Shown: positions 22,171 to 28,426 of the stretch, piece after piece
Position numbering within the stretch: position 1 is the stretch's first letter
How the letters are laid out: the number at the start of each line of letters is the position of its first letter
Source: Pseudomonadota bacterium
GTDB lineage: Bacteria > Myxococcota > Bradymonadia > UBA4248
Assembly: GCA_017629415.1 (NCBI GenBank)
Contig: JAGBXG010000139.1
Location: 1 to 28,426, forward strand
Length of the DNA stretch: 28,426 bases
Reading direction: 5' to 3'
Position numbers and translations under genes: made by a program
The notes under the pieces: generated by a model
Told to the model about the DNA's origin: nothing
Database searches by the model: none
The model's input: only the letters and a program-made list of their open reading frames with translations

Positions 22171-23730
22171 TTAACGCTGATGTTTAGCCCTGTGACCATC
22201 GCCGCCGGCAGGCATGGGGCCGGCAGGTGCCATCACCGTAGATCTGTATGTTGCCTGTCGTTTTTTTCCGCCCATCTGGATATTGAGTGCCTCCATGCAA
22301 GAAGCAATTTCAGGATTCGGGGCAATATCGTAGGCTTTTTCATAGGCACGATAGGCACGTCTCAGCAAACTTTGTGCGCCTGTCATGCGGAATTGTTCGA
22401 GATAACTGTTGGCAAGATACAGCCAGGCTTCATCATCGCGCGGATTCAGCTGCGTCACTTCATTGAGATGGCGAATGGCCAGCTCAATTTTAGGCTGTGT
22501 CACCGGACGAGACAAAGCCAGTGTAATCCCTAAATTCGCCTTCACCGACTTGATGGCCTCATAATCTTCAATTTCTCGCAGGAGCACAAGCGAGTGATCA
22601 AAACACGAGATAGCGGCATCATCGTTGCCGACATCCCGGTGCGTCATTCCCATGAGATTCAGGGCCTGCGCAATGAGTACACGCGGGAAATCCTTTTTCG
22701 AACGCACGCGCGCATAGAGAGGTTCAAGCAACGGTGCCAGTGTGCGGTAAACGGCTTCATAATCGCCATCGTCGTATGCCGTATGCGCATAATCCAGCAA
22801 TTCAGAAAAGAAATTCTGCGGCATGAACATGGGATCAAGCCGGGCGGGCACAAAATCATGCGTGTCTTCGACATAGTTAATAAAAGTGCCGTCTGGCTGC
22901 TCAATATAGAAGCATGTTTTGGCAATATGATAGCGTGCACAAATGGGGTTAAGATGTGCAAAATATTCCCCGGGAACATCGTCCGTATTGGCAAGGATGA
23001 TGAAAACCGTTTTATTTTCAAAGACTTCGGCCATCAATTCAACGGCTTTATCAATATTATTCACCGCTGTTTCCAGGGGTTCGAACAGGCATACGGCACG
23101 TTCCCCGATACGCTGTGCAACAGCGCCATGCGAAAGCGTTGCGCTTTGTCTGGCTGTTTTTAATGCGCTTAAAGCCACCTGTATATTTGCTTCGCTGGTG
23201 AGATGTCTGGCGCCGCGCGGCACGACATGATGACGGAGCAAATCATTAAAATACCGGATACCTAGCTCGCAGGCCGTATCCCCAAGGATGCGCGGCCGTG
23301 CCGGTGTTTTAATATTTTCATTGTTTTGCATTTCGTGATGCTGAATTTCCATCAGCGAAGCAAGCTGAAGCTGCGGCTTTTTTTCTGAGCTGTCGGTATG
23401 GATGACAGCATCCTGAATGGCATCGTCGTCATCAATAATCAACGCTTCGAGCGCTTCAAAAGGTTTATTCTCTTGCGGAAGAAGCGTTTTCGGAACACAG
23501 AGATCCGGGTCTGCAAAGGCATCATAATTGAGCGTAACGGTTTCGCCTGTCATTTGGGAAAGCATGAGGCGCTGTTGGTCAGCTTTTTCTGTATTTGTCC
23601 GACGATTTCCGGCACTTTTTCCGCGTTTTGAAAGCTGCGGCTGTTTTTCAGGACGAAAAACAAACAAGCCCCAAACGGCAGCAACTGCAATAAGGATAAT
23701 TCCCAATGTCAGACAGCTATAAAATAGCAT
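22171..23730 (-). CDS. Membrane-anchored TPR protein
   Basis: The protein is 519 aa. Residues about 4-26 (YSCLTLGIILIAVAAVWGLFVF) form one membrane segment, followed by the basic stretch RPEKQPQLSKRGKSAGNRR, so the bulk is probably cytoplasmic. A middle domain of about 150-300 has no family I recognise. Residues about 310-495 carry tetratricopeptide repeats: DDGDYEAVYRTLAPLLEP, NDDAAISCFDHSLVLLREIEDYEAIKSVKANLGITLAL, AIRHLNEVTQLNPRDDEAWLYLANSYLE and AYRAYEKAYDIAPNPEIASCMEALN. The C terminus is Pro/Gly-rich (MAPAGPMPAGGDG). ATG 23730 follows a G-rich stretch with GGAGG slightly far upstream. It may be an assembly or scaffold factor; the partner is unknown. Confidence 0.78.
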   Translation of the reverse strand: MLFYSCLTLGIILIAVAAVWGLFVFRPEKQPQLSKRGKSAGNRRTNTEKADQQRLMLSQMTGETVTLNYDAFADPDLCVPKTLLPQENKPFEALEALIIDDDDAIQDAVIHTDSSEKKPQLQLASLMEIQHHEMQNNENIKTPARPRILGDTACELGIRYFNDLLRHHVVPRGARHLTSEANIQVALSALKTARQSATLSHGAVAQRIGERAVCLFEPLETAVNNIDKAVELMAEVFENKTVFIILANTDDVPGEYFAHLNPICARYHIAKTCFYIEQPDGTFINYVEDTHDFVPARLDPMFMPQNFFSELLDYAHTAYDDGDYEAVYRTLAPLLEPLYARVRSKKDFPRVLIAQALNLMGMTHRDVGNDDAAISCFDHSLVLLREIEDYEAIKSVKANLGITLALSRPVTQPKIELAIRHLNEVTQLNPRDDEAWLYLANSYLEQFRMTGAQSLLRRAYRAYEKAYDIAPNPEIASCMEALNIQMGGKKRQATYRSTVMAPAGPMPAGGDGHRAKHQR

Positions 23731-24250
23731 CCCCCAGAGGCCTCCATGGCTGTTGGTATATCACTTTTGGTGTTTTACCGCGCGAATCCTTGCGCGTACT
23801 CATGATGCAATGGCCGAAAAATTCGACAAGGTGCAGTGCTATACCACAGACTCTTTTTTTGCGCAAAATTCTTGTCATCCAAGGCATACGCAAGTTTTTA
23901 TGGAGCACATCCCCAGCCAAAAGCCTGAGCCCCTTAGAGCACACCATGGATTTGATGTTTTTTGTGGGTTATCCAGCATAACGCAGCTGACAAAAAAATG
24001 TGCGTCAAATATCGAGCCTAAGAGACAAAAGAGAGACTGAATAAGGGAAAGGCCGTGCGTGTTGAGGCATGGAGCCGAAACAGCGCGGCCCGGCCCGGCG
24101 TATGCCGTCAGGCATAGCCGGGCCAAACGGCGTATGCCGTCAGGCATAGCCGGGCCAAACGGCGTATGCCGTCAGGCATAGCCGGATTTCAAGAAAATCT
24201 GTCCGTCTTGATGGTGAAGGTATTGTCCTCTTTGAAAGGTCTTGTTTTCG
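23731..24250. other. Intergenic region between divergent genes
   Basis: This gap lies between the minus-strand membrane TPR gene and the promoter of the rpoZ operon. Short open frames exist on both strands, but none has a ribosome site, recognisable motifs or sensible composition. The only structured element is the tandem repeat at 24092-24185. Confidence 0.5.
24092..24185. repeat. Tandem 32-bp bulged-hairpin repeats (almost three units)
   Basis: The 32-bp unit starts at 24096, 24128 and 24160; the third is cut at 26 bp. Every unit contains TATGCC paired with GGCATA around a GTCA loop, with an unpaired G before TAT. In the first unit the outer stem is eight pairs (GGCCCGGC with GCCGGGCC, 24092-24124); in the others it is four. 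There is no spacer between units, which excludes a CRISPR array. Confidence 0.9.
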
Positions 24251-24280
24251 TTGTCAAAAAAAAGACAATTATGTTAAAAT
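24251..24280 (+). promoter_or_regulatory. Candidate promoter of the DUF4177-like/rpoZ operon
   Basis: TTGTCA (24251-24256) and TAAAAT (24275-24280) each match the housekeeping hexamers at five of six positions, with an 18-bp spacer. A leader of about 120 bases follows, containing a small hairpin (TTCGC with GCGAA, near 24342-24363). The position before the first gene of the operon supports the call. Confidence 0.5.
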
Positions 24281-24406
24281 AAGAAACGGAATTTTCTGTG
24301 TAGCGATTTGCTGTGCAGATTTTATTGATTCAATCAGGCTTCGCGTTCTTTGGAATGCGAAAAGACGCGGGCATCCCGGCCCGAATTTGTCGTTAAGGAG
24401 AATAAG

Positions 24407-24634
24407 ATGGTAGAAAGAACCCCGTGGGAGTATTTCATTATGCGTCGTCATATCGACGGTATGGGTATCATCAATTATTTCAAGGGTGATTCGAAAGAGC
24501 CCGTTTGCCCGCAGAATGCAGACGAATCGCAAGTGCTCGGCACATTCGGTCAGCATGGCTATGAATTGTGCAGCGTTCAGTATCTCCGTACAGGCGATAC
24601 CAAATATTATTTGAAACGTCCTGCAAAGGCCTAA
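24407..24634 (+). CDS. Small DUF4177-like protein
   Basis: The start is ATG 24407, set by AAGGAGAA just upstream. The protein is 75 aa and soluble. [42 protein letters not shown] and YYLKRP match the layout of DUF4177-type proteins (W-E-Y near the start, G-x-E-L in the middle, K-R-P at the end). That family is widespread and without a known function. It lies 19 bp before rpoZ and shares its promoter, which suggests a housekeeping or transcription-linked role, but this is inference from position alone. Confidence 0.75.
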   Translation: MVERTPWEYFIMRRHIDGMGIINYFKGDSKEPVCPQNADESQVLGTFGQHGYELCSVQYLRTGDTKYYLKRPAKA

Positions 24635-24653
24635 TGGGAGCGTACTGTCTGAT

Positions 24654-24911
24654 ATGGCACGAGTTACAGTAGAAGATTGCCTCGAAAAGATTCCTAACCG
24701 TTTTGCCATGGCTTTGCTCGCCAGCAAACGCGCTCGCGGTCTGCTCAAAGGCGATGCCCCGACGATTACAACCGATAACAAACCTTGCGTCACAGCACTT
24801 CGCGAAATTGCGGAAGGCCACGTGCATTGGGATTTGCCGGTCGAAGACATTCTCGCAGGTAACATTCCTGAGGCCAAGAAAGCGCAGCGTCGCCGTTCGG
24901 TCAAAATCTAA
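24654..24911 (+). CDS. rpoZ: RNA polymerase omega subunit RpoZ
   Basis: Omega helps assemble and stabilise RNA polymerase by holding the beta-prime subunit. The protein is 85 aa, a normal length. [33 protein letters not shown] is the conserved N-terminal half, and [19 protein letters not shown] follows as the conserved second helix. A basic C-terminal tail ([11 protein letters not shown]) ends the protein. GGGAG lies 13 bases before ATG 24654, a long spacing, so coupling to the gene before it is likely. Two hairpins, one a good terminator, follow. Confidence 0.95.
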   Translation: MARVTVEDCLEKIPNRFAMALLASKRARGLLKGDAPTITTDNKPCVTALREIAEGHVHWDLPVEDILAGNIPEAKKAQRRRSVKI

Positions 24912-24923
24912 GTCTGTTAAGCT

Positions 24924-24954
24924 TTGAGACGGCCTTTCGTAAAGCCATTCTCAA
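24924..24954 (+). other. Stem-loop after rpoZ
   Basis: TTGAGA (24924-24929) pairs with TCTCAA (24949-24954), with an inner stem GGC/GCC and TTT/AAA around CGT. A T run at 24965-24970 is ten bases further on. It may be a first, weak terminator ahead of the stronger one. Confidence 0.4.
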
Positions 24955-24974
24955 CGCAAAGGCATTTTTTCAAG

Positions 24975-25010
24975 CGCCGCTTCGTTTGAGTATTTCGAAG
25001 CGGCGTTTTT
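24975..25010 (+). terminator. Intrinsic terminator after rpoZ
   Basis: CGCCGCTTCG (24975-24984) pairs perfectly with CGAAGCGGCG (24996-25005) around an 11-base loop, and TTTTT follows at 25006-25010. It lies 17 bp upstream of the PEGA gene start, so that gene either depends on readthrough or has a promoter within or before the hairpin. Confidence 0.88.
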
Positions 25011-25027
25011 CGCATTCAGGAGGCATC

Positions 25028-26734
25028 ATGCATCGTTCGTCACCGTTCCTTCATGTACTGACAGCCGTTGTTTTGGGCTTGTCGGGCGTGTGCGGAACCG
25101 TTTTGGCACAACCGGACGAAGCTGCGGCACAGGACATTCAAAACAGAGTCTTGTGGCAGCTGGATTTTGCGCCGTCGCTGAGCGCTGATCAGAAAAGCCT
25201 GATTCAGTCCACAATGATGAATACCCTTTCTCGCGCGAAAGAACGCCATTTCGTCGGCGAAAACATCCTGACAAATAAAATTAAAAAAGAAGGCTTGAAC
25301 TTTCCTGAATGCTTTACCGAAGGACAACCTTGCAGCGCCGGCGGCGCGTTTGTTCTCGATGTGCATAATGTCGATGCTTATGCCAAAGCCATGTTCTCGT
25401 ATGAAAATAACGAGTGGAGCGTCGAACTGAAACTCTATCGAAACCTTTCAGCAGCTGCTGTCGAGATTCATCGGACAGGACCGTCACTGCCCGATTTGCT
25501 TCAGACAGTTGTCAGCTCTCTGTTTGAGTTGGAAGCCGGTATTGAAATCACCAGTTCTGTGCCCGATGTGCAGATTTTCATCCATCAAAAACTCGTCGGC
25601 ACTACCCCTATGGTCATGAAATTGCCCGCAGGCGCCCAAAACGTCACCTTCAAAAAGGCTGGATACGTCTCCGAAACCTGGGAATTTAATGCCGAAAAAG
25701 GCAAAGTTTATACGAAAAATGTCGATTTGCGCCCCGAAGAAACACAACTGACCGTTCTGACAACAGTTCCTGATGCCGAAATCTGGATTGACGACCAGTT
25801 ATGGGCAAAATCTAACGAAACGCATCCTATTTTGCCCGGAGAACACACCGTCGAAGTACGCTCCGAAACTCACCACAACTATAGCCAGCCGTACAAAGTT
25901 TATCCGGGATCACCGCAGACAATGCATGTGGCACCGCTCCCTAAAAGCCGGGATCCCTATCAAGTGCGCCACGACGGGATTAAAAAATATCGCCTTTCGG
26001 CAAGCGTGGGCTACTTTATGAGCTACGGAGAACTTGGACTCAGGGGCACAACGTTCATTTCTTCTACACAAACCACCCCAATTCCTTCGGCAACGCATAT
26101 CCAAGCTGATTTTCATGGCATTTCCATGGCTTTCAATTATGAAGCCGAATATTGGGGCGTGACATTTTTCCGTCTCGATATCGGCGGAACCGGTAAAAAT
26201 TTGGATTTCAATGCTCTTGAAATTCCGCAAGCAACCGGCGCAACACTTGTGGGATTTTATCCTGCGCAGATTCGCGGTCATTATACGTTTTGGGTGATGC
26301 AGGCTGAGGCGTCACTCGGCCTGGGGCTGAGCTATATGGATGTCAAATTCCCTAAGTTTTCTAACGGTGCTTCACTTGATCGCGTGGCATTTTCAATCCA
26401 GTTTAATCTCGGTCTGAAATATTTCGTCAGCGAAGAAACATTTGCCATGCTGAGCTACGATTTGCAGGCAGATGTCACGGCTGCCTCCCAACCGCGACAC
26501 GGCCTGACGATAGGTGTCGGCATGCAAATCCCAGCCTGGATGCGTTCGACGGATGAAGTGCCTGAACTGGATGCTTCGATGACGGATACCGAAGCCGAGG
26601 CAGTACCAACAGAAGATGCCATTATTGAAAGTGAAATCGATGAACTGGCCCAAGAAGCTGCCGAAGCCAGCCATACAGAGTTTAATTTTAGTGTAGACGC
26701 GTTAGAAGCCGATGTGCAGGAGGTCATACCATGA
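25028..26734 (+). CDS. Exported PEGA-domain protein with outer-membrane barrel-like region
   Basis: The start is ATG 25028, with AGGAGG upstream. The protein is 568 aa. A signal peptide ends near VLAQ (residue 28). Residues about 30-165 are a domain I do not recognise, with two Cys (95 and 102) able to form a disulfide. Two PEGA repeats follow: 172-235 (SSVPDVQIFIHQKLVGTTPMVMKLPAG, KKAGY) and 239-303 (TTVPDAEIWIDDQLW, ILPGEHTVEV). PEGA modules are beta-rich surface-associated domains. Residues about 320-515 alternate aromatic and glycine-rich strands (YRLSASVGYFMSYGELGLRG, AEASLGLGLSYMDV, FNLGLKYFVSEETFAMLSYDLQ), as in small outer-membrane barrels. The tail is acidic. It overlaps the next gene by 4 bp. 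Confidence 0.85.
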   Translation: MHRSSPFLHVLTAVVLGLSGVCGTVLAQPDEAAAQDIQNRVLWQLDFAPSLSADQKSLIQSTMMNTLSRAKERHFVGENILTNKIKKEGLNFPECFTEGQPCSAGGAFVLDVHNVDAYAKAMFSYENNEWSVELKLYRNLSAAAVEIHRTGPSLPDLLQTVVSSLFELEAGIEITSSVPDVQIFIHQKLVGTTPMVMKLPAGAQNVTFKKAGYVSETWEFNAEKGKVYTKNVDLRPEETQLTVLTTVPDAEIWIDDQLWAKSNETHPILPGEHTVEVRSETHHNYSQPYKVYPGSPQTMHVAPLPKSRDPYQVRHDGIKKYRLSASVGYFMSYGELGLRGTTFISSTQTTPIPSATHIQADFHGISMAFNYEAEYWGVTFFRLDIGGTGKNLDFNALEIPQATGATLVGFYPAQIRGHYTFWVMQAEASLGLGLSYMDVKFPKFSNGASLDRVAFSIQFNLGLKYFVSEETFAMLSYDLQADVTAASQPRHGLTIGVGMQIPAWMRSTDEVPELDASMTDTEAEAVPTEDAIIESEIDELAQEAAEASHTEFNFSVDALEADVQEVIP

Positions 26735-27723
26735 AATGCCAAACCGCTGTGAGGATGATGCTCGCCGTTCTAGGGCTTGTTTATTCGTGTTCGGCATTTG
26801 CCCAATCTGGCGGTGAAGAATATTTTCTTCAAGGCAACCAGCTTTATAACCAAAAGAAATATGCCGAAGCCGTGGCTTCGTATGGCAGGGCGATTCAGGC
26901 ACAGCCGCAATCTTTACCCAAGGCTTATCTGAACTGCGCACGCGCCTATTCCATGCAAAAAGATTACGTTGCATCGGCACAATATTACGCTTTTTATGCC
27001 GAAGTTGAGCCCACAGCTGCCAACGATAAGAAATATAAAGCCGAATACAAAGCCGTGGAGAAAAAAGCACGTGATGAAAGTTATGTGCGTACGATATCTC
27101 AAACGAATGTCTTAAAACAGCTTGAACAAAGTATTGCTGCCGGCGGTCCCTACTGGACACGTCTAGGCAATGGTGCCATGGCTTATTATGATGTTTTACT
27201 TCGCTCCGGATTTGCTGAACCCAAGCTCTATACATTGCAACAACATCTTGTCACAGGCATTGTGGCAGAACTCGAGCAAGACGTGAAACCTTTAAACGGT
27301 CAACCCCTGCCCAACCTCGACAGAACAGGCTGGGAATTTATCCGCGCGAAGACCGCCAAAGCACGTCAATTCGTAGATGTCAAACCCGATGCCACACGCC
27401 TGGATGCCATCGACGCTTTAGCTTATGGCTGGGAAGCCTTTTATCGCGGTGATTATGCCGAAGCTGAAAAACAATTTGATTTGGCCTGCAAAACTGAACC
27501 TGCATTGCCCTCCGCCTATTGGGGACGCGTCATGCTGAATTTCCAGCGCGAAAACAATGATGTATTGCCCGAGCAAATCAATACGGCCGAGCGTGTATAT
27601 CAAGCCGCCGGCATTACAGATACCCAGGCATTTTTTGCATTGCTTCGCGCACAATTGTACCGCAATCTCGGCGATACCTCCAAAAGTCTTGAGTGGCTGT
27701 CCGTGATGCATGGGGCACTGTGA
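26731..27723 (+). CDS. Exported TPR protein
   Basis: The protein is 330 aa with a signal peptide (MKCQTAVRMMLAVLGLVYSCSAFAQ, cleavage near residue 25), so it is probably periplasmic. TPR motifs are clear at about 28-90 (YFLQGNQLYNQKKYAEAVASYGRAIQAQPQSLPKAYLNCARAYSMQKDYVASAQYY) and again at about 225-265 (DALAYGWEAFYRGDYAEAEKQFDLACKTEPALPSAYWGRVML). The region between is helical without a known motif. The start overlaps the stop of the PEGA gene (ATGA), and its stop overlaps the next start (TGATG), so all three are translationally coupled. It may bind the PEGA protein in the envelope (inference). Confidence 0.88.
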   Translation: MKCQTAVRMMLAVLGLVYSCSAFAQSGGEEYFLQGNQLYNQKKYAEAVASYGRAIQAQPQSLPKAYLNCARAYSMQKDYVASAQYYAFYAEVEPTAANDKKYKAEYKAVEKKARDESYVRTISQTNVLKQLEQSIAAGGPYWTRLGNGAMAYYDVLLRSGFAEPKLYTLQQHLVTGIVAELEQDVKPLNGQPLPNLDRTGWEFIRAKTAKARQFVDVKPDATRLDAIDALAYGWEAFYRGDYAEAEKQFDLACKTEPALPSAYWGRVMLNFQRENNDVLPEQINTAERVYQAAGITDTQAFFALLRAQLYRNLGDTSKSLEWLSVMHGAL

Positions 27724-28349
27724 TGCGTACCGTTGAGACGTTTTACAAACCCGGGCTTGAACCTGCTAAAGATGTTATCGCAAACATCTCCGCTGTGCCG
27801 CGCACGCTGTCAGCTTCAGGCATGCAATGGGCCAAAATTTGGCGCACGATCGTCTTTATTCTTGTCCTGATTGCCGCCGCATTGTGGTGTTACGTACACT
27901 ATACCGCCTATATTGTATCCGGAACATTGGTATGCTGGCTGGCCTGTGCTGCCATGCTGCCTATTGCATTAGGCTATATTCCATGGTGGCTGCTGACTTC
28001 GTACAAACGCCGAAAACGTACCTTTTTGCTTTGTTCAGAAATCTATCGCAACGGCACAGCTGTTTTGGGCACTGTCAATACCATCACGAATGTTAACGGA
28101 CCTGAGCAGGATTGTTTTCATGTCGAACGCCGTTGGACATCATCTTTGACAAAAGTACGTGTAGATTATACTTTCCCCATCGAAAATACCCTGAAAACCG
28201 GTTCTGTGATTCTGCGCGAATCCAGTGTGCGCTATCTCAAAGCCAATGACGAAGTTTGCGTCATCTATTTGCCCGAATCTCCATCTGACAGCATTGTATT
28301 TCCCGTCCCCGGCTACGATTTCTTTGATATGATTCGGGTCAAAGCTTAA
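27723..28349 (+). CDS. Two-TM protein with DUF3592-like C-terminal domain
   Basis: The start ATG 27723 overlaps the previous stop codon as TGATG. The protein is 208 aa. Two hydrophobic segments at about 43-62 (IWRTIVFILVLIAAALWCYV) and 68-90 (YIVSGTLVCWLACAAMLPIALGY) anchor it in the inner membrane. The C-terminal domain (about 100-200) contains GTAVLGTVNTITNV, VRVDYTFP, LKTGSVILRESSVRYLKANDEVCVIYLPESPSDSIVFP. This matches the pattern of DUF3592-like beta domains: a variable strand, the F-x-x-E-N turn, then D-E-V-x-V-x-Y-x-P-x-x-P. The function of that family is unknown. It closes the three-gene envelope operon and is followed by a composite repeat. Confidence 0.82.
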   Translation: MRTVETFYKPGLEPAKDVIANISAVPRTLSASGMQWAKIWRTIVFILVLIAAALWCYVHYTAYIVSGTLVCWLACAAMLPIALGYIPWWLLTSYKRRKRTFLLCSEIYRNGTAVLGTVNTITNVNGPEQDCFHVERRWTSSLTKVRVDYTFPIENTLKTGSVILRESSVRYLKANDEVCVIYLPESPSDSIVFPVPGYDFFDMIRVKA

Positions 28350-28380
28350 GAGAAAATCTGAATCAAGCTATTTTATAGCA

Positions 28381-28426
28381 GGGGGCAAAGCCCCCTACGG
28401 CGCTATTTGCTGCGCAAATACGCGCC
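28381..28426. repeat. Composite bulged-hairpin repeat at the right edge
   Basis: GGGGGC and GCCCCC (28381-28395) form the G/C hairpin. After TA follows an element pairing GGCGC with GCGCC and TATTTGC with GCAAATA around TGC, with an unpaired C after ATA. It is the plus-orientation counterpart of the repeat after hydG and lies 31 bp downstream of the last gene. It may continue beyond the window. Confidence 0.85.

Noticed and set aside
23753..24147. Open frames on both strands before the rpoZ operon
   Set aside because: They lack ribosome sites and recognisable motifs and overlap each other and the repeats, so no gene is called.
24092..24185. CRISPR-like array of 32-bp repeats
   Set aside because: The units abut with no unique spacers, contain an internal hairpin of the dispersed family, and no cas genes are nearby.

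Overview
The window looks like chromosomal core sequence from a moderate-GC, probably anaerobic Gram-negative bacterium. Three observations suggest a Myxococcota or deltaproteobacterial affiliation. There is a large TPR protein whose C-terminal domain resembles one I know from myxobacterial proteins, a signal-peptide/PEGA/TPR cell-envelope operon, and a pair of ECF sigma factors. An [FeFe]-hydrogenase maturase (HydG), with the small TM1266-type protein that accompanies such systems, argues for anaerobic hydrogen metabolism. The taxonomic call is inference from protein character, not from a marker search.

Layout. Left edge (1-220, + strand): a possible gene tail and a terminator-like hairpin. 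300-1346 (+): macro-domain protein with a C-terminal extension. 8204-1448 (- strand): a HARE-HTH/Mrr-like protein, then clpX, era, der, smpB and a cold-shock-domain gene. This group combines protein quality control (ClpX, SmpB) with ribosome-assembly GTPases (Era, Der). 8205-8999: AT-rich divergent intergenic region with an operator-like palindrome. 9000-10340 (+): two paralogous ECF sigma factors closed by a strong terminator. 23730-10611 (- strand): a membrane TPR protein, a lipoprotein, the TM1266-like regulator, hydG, dus, the large TPR protein, a YicC-family RNase, a cytochrome c lipoprotein, recA and holA. 24407-28349 (+): a small DUF4177-like gene with rpoZ, then a translationally coupled PEGA/TPR/two-TM-domain operon.

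The most unusual feature is not a gene. At least 14 intergenic hairpins share one design: an outer stem, the trinucleotide TAT opening an inner stem, ATA closing it, and one unpaired base (C, or G when read from the other strand) at the junction. Stem sequences differ between copies and covary, so structure seems to be conserved rather than sequence. Three copies also carry an adjacent G/C-run hairpin, one copy has two further copies nested in its loop, and several are in tandem. I do not recognise this as a named repeat family.

Other points of interest are a roughly 115-residue acidic linker in Der, altered RKH and IGF loops in ClpX, a candidate SOS-type promoter/operator at recA, and a nuclease-like domain in the HARE-HTH protein that lacks its catalytic residues.
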